Below are positions 8,949 through 19,480 of a DNA stretch of 64,000 nt, piece by piece. How positions within the stretch are numbered: position 1 is the stretch's first letter; the number at the start of each line of letters is the position of its first letter. Source of the DNA: Rhynchopus sp. YZ270_cl-10 (Eukaryota > Euglenozoa > Diplonemea > Diplonemida > Diplonemidae); assembly GCA_964035575.1 (NCBI GenBank), contig OZ037861.1:372001-436000 (forward strand), read 5' to 3'. Both the position numbers and the translations under genes were made by a program. The notes below the pieces were generated by a model. That model did not search any database. It saw only the letters and a program-made list of their open reading frames with translations, and was not told the origin of the DNA.

Positions 8949-10077
8949 AGGGGAGGGTGTGGCGACATTGCTGGAGGCAGGCTACTTCATGCAGGTGGCG
9001 AAGGAGCACTGCAGGATGCACGTCTCCTTCGGAGTGGACACGTGCAGCTCGGCAGGTGGGTCGACTCTGGAAGAAAAGAATGTGTGGAAATGCGTTCTGG
9101 CTGGTTCCTGTGCAGGGTTTTGTGAGGGAAAGGGTTATGTGTGATGTGTGAACATCAGTTTTTGGATAGTTCCTGCACAGGGCATTTGCCCATGATTAGG
9201 CTGTGAGGTGTTATTTGAAAGTGTCTCGTGCGTTGTGGTTGGGGGTCTTTGTGTGCATTTATTTTTAAAGTATTGAAATGTCATTCACATTTAGTCGAGA
9301 CTCGATAAAAGAAACCCAAAACCACATCTCGCTCGCACAAAGACCCTTACACGACTGTTGTTGACTTTCGGTTTGTTTTATTGCATCTTGCTTTCCCTTT
9401 TATGAGGTGACGAAGCACAGAGAGGCTTAGGTTCATCTCAACTCTTCTCTGTGTTACCCCTTCTCTTAAACATGCAAAGCAAAGGCTTCGGTGAGGCTGC
9501 TTACCCAACCAAAGAATGTTGCAGCCATCCTGTCTTCTCTCATGAAGTCCAGACACTCCGCTAGGTACTAAAGTTCTGTTGATTGTCAACAGAACTTTTT
9601 GAAAATGGGGAAAAAAAGAAAAAAAAAAAAAGTTCTGCTAAGTGGTTCAGACCCGTTCTACCTGTCAAAAAAGCTCAGGAGAAGAAGATATGGAGAGGTG
9701 AGTGCTCAAACGTCCCAAAAAAGTCAAAATCGGGCGTTGGTAAAAAAAAAAGTTGCGTACCGTGCGCCTGCGGCGCAAGCATGTACCCCACCAACGTGGA
9801 CCATCAACAGAATATTTTGAAAATCGGAAATCCTAGCGGAGAGCCTGATGAAGTCTGTAAAAGAAAACAAAAAATCAATATCCCACCCCTGAACCATTTC
9901 GACCTGAAACAACCCCTCCCTATGTGTTCTTGGATCACTGCAGATGGTGTGTAGCTAGGAGGTGCACATTCATCTTACAAAAGCAACCTTTGTTCCATTC
10001 ACTGAAACATCCCCCATCCACTCAGCACACCTACACCCTGCTTCTCCCACCGCCCCCTCTCAGACAGTGACCACACA
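8949..10077. other. Array spacer and 5' flank of paralogue 4
   Basis: Carries the common 3' flank (gtggaaatgcgttytggct, aacatcagt, agttcctgcacagggcat), the hairpin at 9403-9440, the start of the leader ORF, then a hAT-like insertion (9550-9847). After it, the shared proximal flank (cccctccctatgtgttcttg) leads to the next start codon. Confidence 0.7.
9550..9847. mobile_element. hAT-like non-autonomous element, 8-bp target duplication
   Basis: 298 bp flanked by the 8-bp direct repeat ATGAAGTC (9542-9549 and 9848-9855). Ends are inverted: CAGACACTCCGCTAGG and, inward from the right, CAGGCTCTCCGCTAGG. CAG ends with 8-bp duplications are typical of hAT. The paralogous flank at 19238-19256 shows the empty site (ctctcatgagtctgaaaa). 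The interior block (gttctgctaagtggttcaga ... gtaccgtgcgcctgcggcgc) is shared with the element at 44066-44721. No transposase. Confidence 0.85.
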
Positions 10078-11274
10078 ATGGAGATATGGTTTGAATGCAC
10101 ACCATCTGGACAACGCTGTGCTGCAGAGGTGGGGGAGGGTTGCAGTGCTGCAGATCTGCAGGAGCGTGCTGTTGCGGTGTTGTACCCACAGAGCGTGGTG
10201 TCGGCCGAGGCAGTGGGGCTGTGTGTGGATGGTGCTGATGGTGAGGTGCTGGCACCCGAGGTTCTGATTGCCGACACCGCACTGTGCGCAGGCGGGACTG
10301 TCTATGTGAGCAGACGGAAGCAGGACAGCAGTGGTGTGTGGGTGCCGAAGCGCTATACTGTGGGAGGTTCCAGCGCAGAAGTTTGCGAGGACACACTCTT
10401 AGTGGGTGGCGAACACGCCGTCACCATCAACCTCGTGACCACCAAGGTCACGCCTCTTCTTCCTATAGAACCTCTGTGCAAGATGATTCTCATGCCACAC
10501 CACATCGTCTACTGTAGTGATCGGAGCAGTGCTGTGCACTTTAGACCACGGGACAGCGGTGCAGAGGTTGTGGTACGTGTGAGAGACACGGTTCGGAGCC
10601 TTGTGGCTATGTGGGTCACCGAGACGGTGCTGATTGGGACCAGTGAGCAGATCGTACAGTACTCCTGCGAGGGGGTGAAGATGTGTACCATTGATCACTG
10701 TGGACACTCCTTTGCAGTGTCACCCTGCGAGACCCTGTTGTTGGACAACTACCCTTTTTCCCTTGCAATGCACCGTCTGAACACCCCTGAGCTGAGTGTG
10801 GTGCACCGTGTGGGCACTGGGCTGTGCAGGTCCTCCTATTTGCGACCGTCGTTTTCATCCGACGCAAGCCTCGCAGTGTTGAGCTGTGGCGACAGGCACA
10901 CCGTCCGCACCATTGACATCGTCTCCGGGCGGGCCCTCCGCACACTGCGCGATGGAGGATACACTATACATGATGCCTGTTTCAGTGCGTGCTCGCGATA
11001 CCTCTTCACAGCCTCTACCAGGGGTGTGCAGCAGTGGCACGCACGCAGTGGAGACCCCATGGGACGCATCGACGCCCACTACGCGTATTCTGTGCGTACC
11101 TCGAGAGACGGGTGCAGGCTGCTCGTTGTAGCAGCAGAGGTCATTTCAGTGCTCGACATTGCCGCCTTCAGCATGCAGGTTTCCGAGCGGGACGCCCTGC
11201 AACATGGTCCCCCCCGTCCCCTCCCCTTGAAAGGAACAACGGAGTCACGCTGCAGTGGGTGTGTGTGTTCGTGA
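10078..11274 (+). CDS. Ubiquitin-like/WD40 propeller protein, paralogue 4
   Basis: 398 codons from the conserved start. The N-terminus is again invariant (one change, IADT for IAHT). Distinctive patches: LLPIEPLCKMI, CSDRSSAVHF, VRDTVRSLVAMWV, the loop DNYPFSLAMHRLNTP, and HARSGDPMGRIDAHYAYSVRTS, where a normally constant Asp of WDARSG becomes His. Ends SGCVCS. Its 3' flank (gacattggtagagggagcat region) is shared with paralogue 6, not with paralogues 1-3. The 5' flank carries the hAT-like insertion about 230 bp before the start, which may have altered transcription. Confidence 0.85.
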   Translation: MEIWFECTPSGQRCAAEVGEGCSAADLQERAVAVLYPQSVVSAEAVGLCVDGADGEVLAPEVLIADTALCAGGTVYVSRRKQDSSGVWVPKRYTVGGSSAEVCEDTLLVGGEHAVTINLVTTKVTPLLPIEPLCKMILMPHHIVYCSDRSSAVHFRPRDSGAEVVVRVRDTVRSLVAMWVTETVLIGTSEQIVQYSCEGVKMCTIDHCGHSFAVSPCETLLLDNYPFSLAMHRLNTPELSVVHRVGTGLCRSSYLRPSFSSDASLAVLSCGDRHTVRTIDIVSGRALRTLRDGGYTIHDACFSACSRYLFTASTRGVQQWHARSGDPMGRIDAHYAYSVRTSRDGCRLLVVAAEVISVLDIAAFSMQVSERDALQHGPPRPLPLKGTTESRCSGCVCS

Positions 11275-11291
11275 AAGGGAGGGGTGTACGG

Positions 11292-14083
11292 CATTGGTAG
11301 AGGGAGCATGGCTGACTGCAAGGTGACTCACTCTGCTGCATACGACGCTCCTCATGGGGCGAACGAAAAAAGCAGATGACAGAGACACAGGTGCAGGCAG
11401 AGACGAGACGGAAGGAGTACACAACTACACAGGACAGTGGGGAACCCATATCATCTTGCGGGCGGAAAGCGAAGAACCAGTTTCCCCAAAATGAGGAAAG
11501 GTCGACTGTTGAACGAATGGACAGTATCTCCAGCGGGGGTAGTCGAGACCTCGAAAAAAAGATTTTGAAAATATCGAAATTGCATTTCACATTTTGTCGA
11601 GACTCGAAAACACCCAAAACCACATGTCGCTCTGCACAAAGGTCATCATACCACTGTGTGCATCGGTTTGTGTTGTTGCATCTTGCTTTCCCTTTTATGA
11701 GGTGACGAAGCACAGAGAGGCTTAGGTTCATCTCAACTCTTCTCTGTGTTACCCCTTCTCTTAAACATGCAAAGCAAAGGCTTCGGTGAGGCTGCTTACC
11801 CAACCAAAGGATGTTGCAGCCATCCTATCTTCTCTCATGGGTCTGAAAAGAAAACAAAACTAAGATCCCACCCCTGAACCATTTCGACCTCACACAACCC
11901 CTCCCTATGTGTTCTTGGATCACTGCAGATGGTGTGCAGCTAGGAGGTGCACATTCATCTTACAAAAGCAACCTTTGTTCCATTCACTGAAACATCCCCC
12001 ATCCACTCAGCACACCGACACCCTGCTTCTCCCACCGCCCCCTCTCAGACAGTGACCACACAATGGAGATATGGTTTGAATGCACAACATCTGGACAACG
12101 CTGTGCTGCAGAGGTGGGGGAGGGTTGCAGTGCTGCAGATCTGCAGGAGCGTGCTGTTGCGGTGTTGTACCCACAGAGCGTGTTGTCGGCCGAGGCAGTG
12201 GGGCTGTGTGTGGATGGTGCTGATGGTGAGGTGCTGGCACCGGAGGTTCTGATTGCCCACACCGCACTGTGCGCAGGCGGGACTGTCCATGTGAGCAGAC
12301 GGAAGCAGGACAGCAGTGGTGTGTGGGTGCCGAAGCGCTATACTGTGAGAGGTTACATCGGAGGAATATGCAAGGACACACTCGTAGTGGGTGGGGAACA
12401 CGCCGCCACCGTCAACCTCGTCACCACCGAGGTCACACCTCTCCCTCCCGTAGAGGGTGCAGACGCATGTATAGTGGTTCTCATGCCACACCACATCGTT
12501 TTCTGTAGTTTACTGAGAGATGCTGTGCACTTCAGACCACGGGACAGCGGTGCAGAGGTTGTGCTCCGCATGGCACACAGGGTTGATAGCCTTGTGTCCA
12601 TGCAGGTCACCGAGACGGTGCTGATTGGGACCAGTGAGCAGATCGTACAGTACTCCTGCGAGGGGGTGAAGATGCGTACCATTGATGGTTCTGGGTACTC
12701 CTTTGCAGTGTCACCCTGCGAGACCCTGTTATTGAACAACCACCCTTCCGTTGTGGTGCACCGTCTGGACACCCCTAAGTTGAGTGTGGTGCACCGTGTG
12801 GACACAGGGCTGCGCTGGTCATTTATGTTGCGACCGTCGTTTTCACCCGACGCAAGCCTCGCAGTGGTGAGCTGTGGCAGCAGGCACACCGTCCGCACCA
12901 TTGACATCGTCTCCGGGCAGGCCCTCTGCACACTGCCCAATGGAGGTGATATAAAAGGTGCCTGTTTCAGTGCGTGCTCGCGATACCTCTTCACAACCTC
13001 TAGCAGTGGTGTGCAGCAGTGGGACGCACGCAGTGGAGCCCCCATGGCAAGTATCGACGTTGACTACGCGTGGTCTGTGCATGCCTCGACAGACGGGTGC
13101 AGGCTGGTCGTTGTCGGAAGCGTCATCTCGGTGCTCGACATTGCTGCCAGCAACGTGCAGGTATCAGAGGACGCCCTGCATGGTCCCCCATTTGAGGAGT
13201 CACGCCGCAGTAGGTGTGTGTGTTCGTGAAGGGGAGGGTGTCGTTGGGTCGTGCTTTTGCGGCATGGGCCTGCGGGTGGTTGAAGCTGTTTGTGGTTGAG
13301 CTGAGTGAGATGAGGAAGAAAGGAATGTGTGGAAATGCGTTTTGGCTGGTTCCTGTGCAGGGTTTTGTGAGGGAAAGGGTTATGTGTGATGTGTGAACAT
13401 CAGTGTTTGGATAGTTCCTGCACAGGGCATGTGCCCATGATAAGGCTGTGAGGTGTTATTTGAAAGTGTCTCGTCTGTTGTGGTTGGGGGTCTTTGTGTG
13501 TATTAATTTGTATGCGTTTCGACTGAGATGCGGTTTAGCACGTTTCAACTACTATGTTTGTGCTTCTGCGTAACAGGAAATAGAAACGTCTGACAGTTGC
13601 TTTGTGTAGCTTTTTCACACACGCCACAACTAGCACCGTACAGTGGGGAAACAACACAACAGCTTGCGGAGACGCAAACGAGGTAGCCGTTTCCCCCGCC
13701 TTGTGTTCTTATGCCATAACTGTGGTGTAAGTTGCTAATTTTCTTCTCGATTTTTATACACAAGTAATATATATCAACTGTTGACCGGGAGAATGGAGTT
13801 CTCGAAAAATATTTTGACAATATCGAAGTATCATTTCACATTTAGTCGAGACTCGAAAAGTAACCCAAAACCACATCTCACTCGCACAAAGATCTTTGCA
13901 CGACTGTGCTGTGAACTCTCGATTTGTTTTATTGCATCTTGCTTTCCCTTTTATGAGGTGACGAAGCACAGAGAGGCTTAGGTTCATCTCAACTCTTCTC
14001 TGTGTTACCCCTTCTCTTAAACATGCAAAGCAAAGGCTTCGGTGAGGCTGCTTACCCAACCAAAGGATGTTGCAGCCATCCTA
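11292..14083 (+). repeat. Segmental duplication, copy A
   Basis: 2,792 bp repeated at 15406-18197 with a constant offset of 4,114. It includes paralogue 5 and its flanks. By eye I see very few differences (for example near 11372 and 11457), so the duplication is recent or was homogenised by gene conversion. Confidence 0.9.
12063..13229 (+). CDS. Ubiquitin-like/WD40 propeller protein, paralogue 5
   Basis: 388 codons, the shortest form. Its protein is identical to paralogue 7. Variable patches: RGYIGGI, PPVEGADACIV, SLLRDAVHF, RMAHRVDSLVSMQ, LNNHPSVVVHRLDTPKL, GLRWSFMLRPSF and MASIDVDYAWSVHAS. The tail before CVCS is shortened (EDALHGPPFEESRRSR). The LNNHPSVVVHRLDTP patch recurs in paralogue 8 whereas other patches do not, suggesting mosaic exchange of blades between paralogues. 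Confidence 0.85.
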   Translation: MEIWFECTTSGQRCAAEVGEGCSAADLQERAVAVLYPQSVLSAEAVGLCVDGADGEVLAPEVLIAHTALCAGGTVHVSRRKQDSSGVWVPKRYTVRGYIGGICKDTLVVGGEHAATVNLVTTEVTPLPPVEGADACIVVLMPHHIVFCSLLRDAVHFRPRDSGAEVVLRMAHRVDSLVSMQVTETVLIGTSEQIVQYSCEGVKMRTIDGSGYSFAVSPCETLLLNNHPSVVVHRLDTPKLSVVHRVDTGLRWSFMLRPSFSPDASLAVVSCGSRHTVRTIDIVSGQALCTLPNGGDIKGACFSACSRYLFTTSSSGVQQWDARSGAPMASIDVDYAWSVHASTDGCRLVVVGSVISVLDIAASNVQVSEDALHGPPFEESRRSRCVCS

Positions 14084-14163
14084 TTCACTCAAACATCCCC
14101 CATCCACTCAGCACACCGACACCCTGCTTCTCCCACCGCCCCCTCTCAGACAGCGACCACACA
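13230..14163. other. Array spacer before paralogue 6, shortened flank
   Basis: Holds the tail seen after paralogue 3, a SINE-like block (gactgagatgcggtttagca at ~13517), the block cttgcggagacgcaaa also found at 3709, the hairpin 13954-13991 and the leader ATG. At 14083/14084 about 275 bp of the usual flank are missing, joining the leader directly to cactcaaacatccccc. Confidence 0.7.
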
Positions 14164-15387
14164 ATGGAGATATGGTTTGAATGCACAACATCTGGACAAC
14201 GCTGTGCTGCAGAGGTGGGGGAGGGTTGCAGTGCTGCAGATCTGCAGGAGCGTGCTGTTGCAGTGTTGTACCCACAGAGCGTGGTGTCGGCCGAGGCAGT
14301 GGGGCTGTGTGTGGATGGTGCTGATGGTGAGGTGCTGGCACCCGAGGTTCTGATTGCCCACACCGCACTGTGTGCAGGCGGGACTGTCCATGTGAGCAGA
14401 CGGAAGCAGGACAGCAGTGGTGTGTGGGTGCCGAAGCGCTATAATGTGAGAGGCACCATCGGAGACGTATGCAAGGACACACTCTTAGTGGGTGGGGAAC
14501 AAGATACCGTCACCATCAACCTCGTCACCACCAAGGTCACACCTCTCCCTCCCAAGGGCGAAGGTCTGTTCAGGATGGTTCTCATGCCACACCACTTCGT
14601 CTACCGTAGTTCACTGAGTCTAGATAGAAGCTCTGTGCACTTTAGACCACGGGACAGCGGTGCAGAGGTTGTGGTACCTGTGAGAGCGGTTCGGAGCCTT
14701 GTGGCCATGTGTGTCACCGAGACGGTGCTGATTGGGACCAGTGAGCAGATCGTACAGTACTCCTGCGAGGGGGTGAAGATGCGTACCATTGATCACTCTG
14801 GGTACTCCTTTGCAGTGTCACCCTGCGAGACCCTGTTATTGAACAACGGATACCCGACCCTTACGGTTTACCGTCTGGACACCCCTGAGCTGAGTGTGGT
14901 GCACCGTGTGGACACAGGGCTGTGCAGGTCCTTCAATTTGCGACCGTCGTTTTCATCCGACGCAAGCCTCGCAGTGTTGAGCTGTGGCGACAAACACACC
15001 GTCCGCACCATTGACATCGTCTCCGGGCAGGCCCTCTGCACACTACCCAGTGGAGGATGTGAAATACATGGTGCCTGTTTCAGTGCGTGCTCGCGATACC
15101 TCTTCACAGCCTCTGACAGGAGTGTGCAGCAGTGGGACGCACGCAGTGGAGCGCTCATGGCAAGCATCGACGTTTACAACGCGTGGTCTGTGCATGCCTC
15201 GAGAGACGGGTGCAGGCTGGTTGTTGTCGGAATCGTTACCTCGGTTCTCGACATAGCTGCCAGCAACATGCAGGTGTCAGAGCAGGACGCCCTGCAACAT
15301 GGTCCACCTCGTCCCCTTCCCATTCCCAGTCCCAAACGAACTGTTGTGGCAACGGAGTCACGCTGCAGTGGGTGTGTGTGTTCGTGA
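14164..15387 (+). CDS. Ubiquitin-like/WD40 propeller protein, paralogue 6
   Basis: 407 codons from the conserved start. Because of the flank deletion the frame is open upstream to 14002, so a 54-residue N-terminal extension containing the leader peptide (MQSKGFGEAAYPTKGCC...) is possible. Variable patches: NVRGTIGDV, KGEGLFRM, RSSLSLDRSSVHF, VPVRAVRSL, GYPTLTVYRL, MASIDVYNAWSV and VGIVTSVLDI. Ends SGCVCS after a lengthened Pro-rich tail (PRPLPIPSPKRTV). It lies between the two copies of the 4,114-bp unit and has no counterpart after paralogue 7. Confidence 0.85.
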   Translation: MEIWFECTTSGQRCAAEVGEGCSAADLQERAVAVLYPQSVVSAEAVGLCVDGADGEVLAPEVLIAHTALCAGGTVHVSRRKQDSSGVWVPKRYNVRGTIGDVCKDTLLVGGEQDTVTINLVTTKVTPLPPKGEGLFRMVLMPHHFVYRSSLSLDRSSVHFRPRDSGAEVVVPVRAVRSLVAMCVTETVLIGTSEQIVQYSCEGVKMRTIDHSGYSFAVSPCETLLLNNGYPTLTVYRLDTPELSVVHRVDTGLCRSFNLRPSFSSDASLAVLSCGDKHTVRTIDIVSGQALCTLPSGGCEIHGACFSACSRYLFTASDRSVQQWDARSGALMASIDVYNAWSVHASRDGCRLVVVGIVTSVLDIAASNMQVSEQDALQHGPPRPLPIPSPKRTVVATESRCSGCVCS

Positions 15388-15405
15388 AGGGGAGGGGTGT
15401 GGCGA

Positions 15406-18197
15406 CATTGGTAGAGGGAGCATGGCTGACTGCAAGGTGACTCACTCTGCTGCATACGACGCTCCTCATGGGGCGAACGGAAAAAGCAGATGACAGAGAC
15501 ACAGGTGCAGGCAGAGACGAGACGGAAGGAGTACACAACTACACAGGACAGTGGGGAACCCATATCATCTTGTGGGCGGAAAGCGAAGAACCAGTTTCCC
15601 CAAAATGAGGAAAGGTCGACTGTTGAACGAATGGACAGTATCTCCAGCGGGGGTAGTCGAGACCTCGAAAAAAAGATTTTGAAAATATCGAAATTGCATT
15701 TCACATTTTGTCGAGACTCGAAAACACCCAAAACCACATGTCGCTCTGCACAAAGGTCATCATACCACTGTGTGCATCGGTTTGTGTTGTTGCATCTTGC
15801 TTTCCCTTTTATGAGGTGACGAAGCACAGAGAGGCTTAGGTTCATCTCAACTCTTCTCTGTGTTACCCCTTCTCTTAAACATGCAAAGCAAAGGCTTCGG
15901 TGAGGCTGCTTACCCAACCAAAGGATGTTGCAGCCATCCTATCTTCTCTCATGGGTCTGAAAAGAAAACAAAACTAAGATCCCACCCCTGAACCATTTCG
16001 ACCTCACACAACCCCTCCCTATGTGTTCTTGGATCACTGCAGATGGTGTGCAGCTAGGAGGTGCACATTCATCTTACAAAAGCAACCTTTGTTCCATTCA
16101 CTGAAACATCCCCCATCCACTCAGCACACCGACACCCTGCTTCTCCCACCGCCCCCTCTCAGACAGTGACCACACAATGGAGATATGGTTTGAATGCACA
16201 ACATCTGGACAACGCTGTGCTGCAGAGGTGGGGGAGGGTTGCAGTGCTGCAGATCTGCAGGAGCGTGCTGTTGCGGTGTTGTACCCACAGAGCGTGTTGT
16301 CGGCCGAGGCAGTGGGGCTGTGTGTGGATGGTGCTGATGGTGAGGTGCTGGCACCGGAGGTTCTGATTGCCCACACCGCACTGTGCGCAGGCGGGACTGT
16401 CCATGTGAGCAGACGGAAGCAGGACAGCAGTGGTGTGTGGGTGCCGAAGCGCTATACTGTGAGAGGTTACATCGGAGGAATATGCAAGGACACACTCGTA
16501 GTGGGTGGGGAACACGCCGCCACCGTCAACCTCGTCACCACCGAGGTCACACCTCTCCCTCCCGTAGAGGGTGCAGACGCATGTATAGTGGTTCTCATGC
16601 CACACCACATCGTTTTCTGTAGTTTACTGAGAGATGCTGTGCACTTCAGACCACGGGACAGCGGTGCAGAGGTTGTGCTCCGCATGGCACACAGGGTTGA
16701 TAGCCTTGTGTCCATGCAGGTCACCGAGACGGTGCTGATTGGGACCAGTGAGCAGATCGTACAGTACTCCTGCGAGGGGGTGAAGATGCGTACCATTGAT
16801 GGTTCTGGGTACTCCTTTGCAGTGTCACCCTGCGAGACCCTGTTATTGAACAACCACCCTTCCGTTGTGGTGCACCGTCTGGACACCCCTAAGTTGAGTG
16901 TGGTGCACCGTGTGGACACAGGGCTGCGCTGGTCATTTATGTTGCGACCGTCGTTTTCACCCGACGCAAGCCTCGCAGTGGTGAGCTGTGGCAGCAGGCA
17001 CACCGTCCGCACCATTGACATCGTCTCCGGGCAGGCCCTCTGCACACTGCCCAATGGAGGTGATATAAAAGGTGCCTGTTTCAGTGCGTGCTCGCGATAC
17101 CTCTTCACAACCTCTAGCAGTGGTGTGCAGCAGTGGGACGCACGCAGTGGAGCCCCCATGGCAAGTATCGACGTTGACTACGCGTGGTCTGTGCATGCCT
17201 CGACAGACGGGTGCAGGCTGGTCGTTGTCGGAAGCGTCATCTCGGTGCTCGACATTGCTGCCAGCAACGTGCAGGTATCAGAGGACGCCCTGCATGGTCC
17301 CCCATTTGAGGAGTCACGCCGCAGTAGGTGTGTGTGTTCGTGAAGGGGAGGGTGTCGTTGGGTCGTGCTTTTGCGGCATGGGCCTGCGGGTGGTTGAAGC
17401 TGTTTGTGGTTGAGCTGAGTGAGATGAGGAAGAAAGGAATGTGTGGAAATGCGTTTTGGCTGGTTCCTGTGCAGGGTTTTGTGAGGGAAAGGGTTATGTG
17501 TGATGTGTGAACATCAGTGTTTGGATAGTTCCTGCACAGGGCATGTGCCCATGATAAGGCTGTGAGGTGTTATTTGAAAGTGTCTCGTCTGTTGTGGTTG
17601 GGGGTCTTTGTGTGTATTAATTTGTATGCGTTTCGACTGAGATGCGGTTTAGCACGTTTCAACTACTATGTTTGTGCTTCTGCGTAACAGGAAATAGAAA
17701 CGTCTGACAGTTGCTTTGTGTAGCTTTTTCACACACGCCACAACTAGCACCGTACAGTGGGGAAACAACACAACAGCTTGCGGAGACGCAAACGAGGTAG
17801 CCGTTTCCCCCGCCTTGTGTTCTTATGCCATAACTGTGGTGTAAGTTGCTAATTTTCTTCTCGATTTTTATACACAAGTAATATATATCAACTGTTGACC
17901 GGGAGAATGGAGTTCTCGAAAAATATTTTGACAATATCGAAGTATCATTTCACATTTAGTCGAGACTCGAAAAGTAACCCAAAACCACATCTCACTCGCA
18001 CAAAGATCTTTGCACGACTGTGCTGTGAACTCTCGATTTGTTTTATTGCATCTTGCTTTCCCTTTTATGAGGTGACGAAGCACAGAGAGGCTTAGGTTCA
18101 TCTCAACTCTTCTCTGTGTTACCCCTTCTCTTAAACATGCAAAGCAAAGGCTTCGGTGAGGCTGCTTACCCAACCAAAGGATGTTGCAGCCATCCTA
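15406..18197 (+). repeat. Segmental duplication, copy B
   Basis: Second copy of 11292-14083. Homology stops at 18197: copy A continues into the shortened flank of paralogue 6, copy B into the full-length flank type. The unit was therefore duplicated by unequal exchange between array members. Confidence 0.9.
16177..17343 (+). CDS. Ubiquitin-like/WD40 propeller protein, paralogue 7
   Basis: 388 codons, protein identical to paralogue 5, inside copy B of the segmental duplication. Identity extends through both flanks, so the pair differs in history from all other members, whose propellers are clearly diverged. Same start, N-terminal fold and CVCS end. Confidence 0.85.
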   Translation: MEIWFECTTSGQRCAAEVGEGCSAADLQERAVAVLYPQSVLSAEAVGLCVDGADGEVLAPEVLIAHTALCAGGTVHVSRRKQDSSGVWVPKRYTVRGYIGGICKDTLVVGGEHAATVNLVTTEVTPLPPVEGADACIVVLMPHHIVFCSLLRDAVHFRPRDSGAEVVLRMAHRVDSLVSMQVTETVLIGTSEQIVQYSCEGVKMRTIDGSGYSFAVSPCETLLLNNHPSVVVHRLDTPKLSVVHRVDTGLRWSFMLRPSFSPDASLAVVSCGSRHTVRTIDIVSGQALCTLPNGGDIKGACFSACSRYLFTTSSSGVQQWDARSGAPMASIDVDYAWSVHASTDGCRLVVVGSVISVLDIAASNVQVSEDALHGPPFEESRRSRCVCS

Positions 18198-18287
18198 TCT
18201 TCTCTCATGGGTCTTGCAGCAGCACGGTGCCTCTTTGTTTCAGTCGGGTGTGCACAGCATGCACACTCATCTTTCATTCACAGTAAG

Positions 18288-18791
18288 TCACCCACCAACC
18301 GTAGCCTCCGTCAGCCACACCTGCACGTTAGCCCCCGTACGGTACGTCCCGTCCAGCAGCCCCTTCAACGCCAGTAGCAGACCTTCATATCCTGCCTCCG
18401 TCCTGCGCACGCCTTCCAGCTTCGCCGTCATCTCCCATTGGGGCTCCGGCTCCTCCACCGCCGTCCCCTGCAACGCCTGCACCGCCACCCCCGTGTCCTC
18501 AGTGAGGGACCCCACTGCCAGCCCGACGAACACGTCCGTGTCCGCCTCGCCGCTCTGCTCTGCCGTGCGCTTCTGGCCGGCCCCCCCTGCTCCTGCATAG
18601 CGCACTTCGGAGGTCACGGGTGACCAGCGCTCCAGCGGGCATTCGCATTCGCTCCACTGTTGGTGGCTGCATTCCATGTCCAACTTCATCGTCGACGTAA
18701 GCCGCTTAGCCGGCGCAGTAGGGTCTGCACCGTTGCCCGGGATACGCCTCGAGGAGGCGGGCTTCCACATCTGCACCTTGTACTCTGCCAT
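18288..18791 (-). pseudogene. 3'-truncated foreign gene fragment inside a WD40 unit
   Basis: 167 codons on the minus strand from MAEYKVQMWKPASSRR to a TGA that lies in array flank sequence. The frame is GC-rich with gene-like composition and a good start context (aaacaATGGC in the gene's own direction). No family recognised; the protein has Gly/Ala/Glu-rich stretches and ends LKGLLDGTYRTGANVQVWLT... . At ~18298 the fragment abuts the conserved CCCACC of the paralogue flank, and at ~18833 it abuts the array's downstream flank (gagatgaggaagaa). It replaced a WD40 coding region between that unit's normal flanks. The true 3' end of the source gene is missing. Confidence 0.55.
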
Positions 18792-18832
18792 TGTTTTCGT
18801 TATTTCTTTTATGTGTACGTTGTGTATCCCGA

Positions 18833-19480
18833 GATGAGGAAGAAGGGATGTGTGAATATCAGTGTTTGGATAGTTCCTGCACAGGGCATCTGCCCATGAT
18901 GAGGCTGTGAGGTGTTATTTGAAAGTGTCTCGTGCGTTGTGGTTGGGGGTCTTTGTGTGCATTTATTTTTAAAGTATTGAAATGTCATTCACATTTAGTC
19001 GAGACTCGATAAAAGTAACCCAAAACCACATCTCGCTCGCACAAAGACCCTTACACGACTGTGTTGTTGACTGTCGGTTTGTTTTATTGCATCTTGCTTT
19101 CCCTTTTATGAGGTGACGAAGCACAGAGAGGCTTAGGTTCATCTCAACTCTTCTCTGTGTTACCCCTTCTCTTAAACATGCAAAGCAAAGGCTTCGGTGA
19201 GGCTGCTTACCCAACCAAAGGATGTTGCAGCCATCCTGTCTTCTCTCATGAGTCTGAAAAAGAACAGAAAACAAAAAACAAGATCCCACCCCTGAACCAT
19301 TTCGACCTGAAACAACCCCTCCCTATGTGTTCTTGGATCACTGCAGATGGTGTGCAGCTAGGAGGTGCACATTCATCTTACAAAAGCAACCTTTGTTCCA
19401 TTCACTGAAACATCCCCCATCCACTCAGCACACCGACACCCTGCTTCTCCCACCGCCCCCTCTCAGACAGTGACCACACA
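18833..19480. other. Array spacer and 5' flank of paralogue 8
   Basis: Standard unit order: downstream tail (agttcctgcacagggcat), hairpin 19109-19146, first half of the leader ORF, and proximal flank (tgtgttcttggatcactgca). The sequence atgagtctgaaaaa at 19249 is the empty site for the insertion found before paralogue 4. Confidence 0.7.

Noticed and set aside
11168-11803. Minus-strand frame of 211 codons in the spacer, and its copy at 15174-15917
   Set aside because: Runs across spacer modules and the end of a WD40 gene. It depends on particular copies of the repeat and shows no domain.
12353-13045. Minus-strand frame of 230 codons (also at 16467-17159)
   Set aside because: Antisense shadow of the WD40 coding region; it is not conserved as a frame in diverged paralogues.
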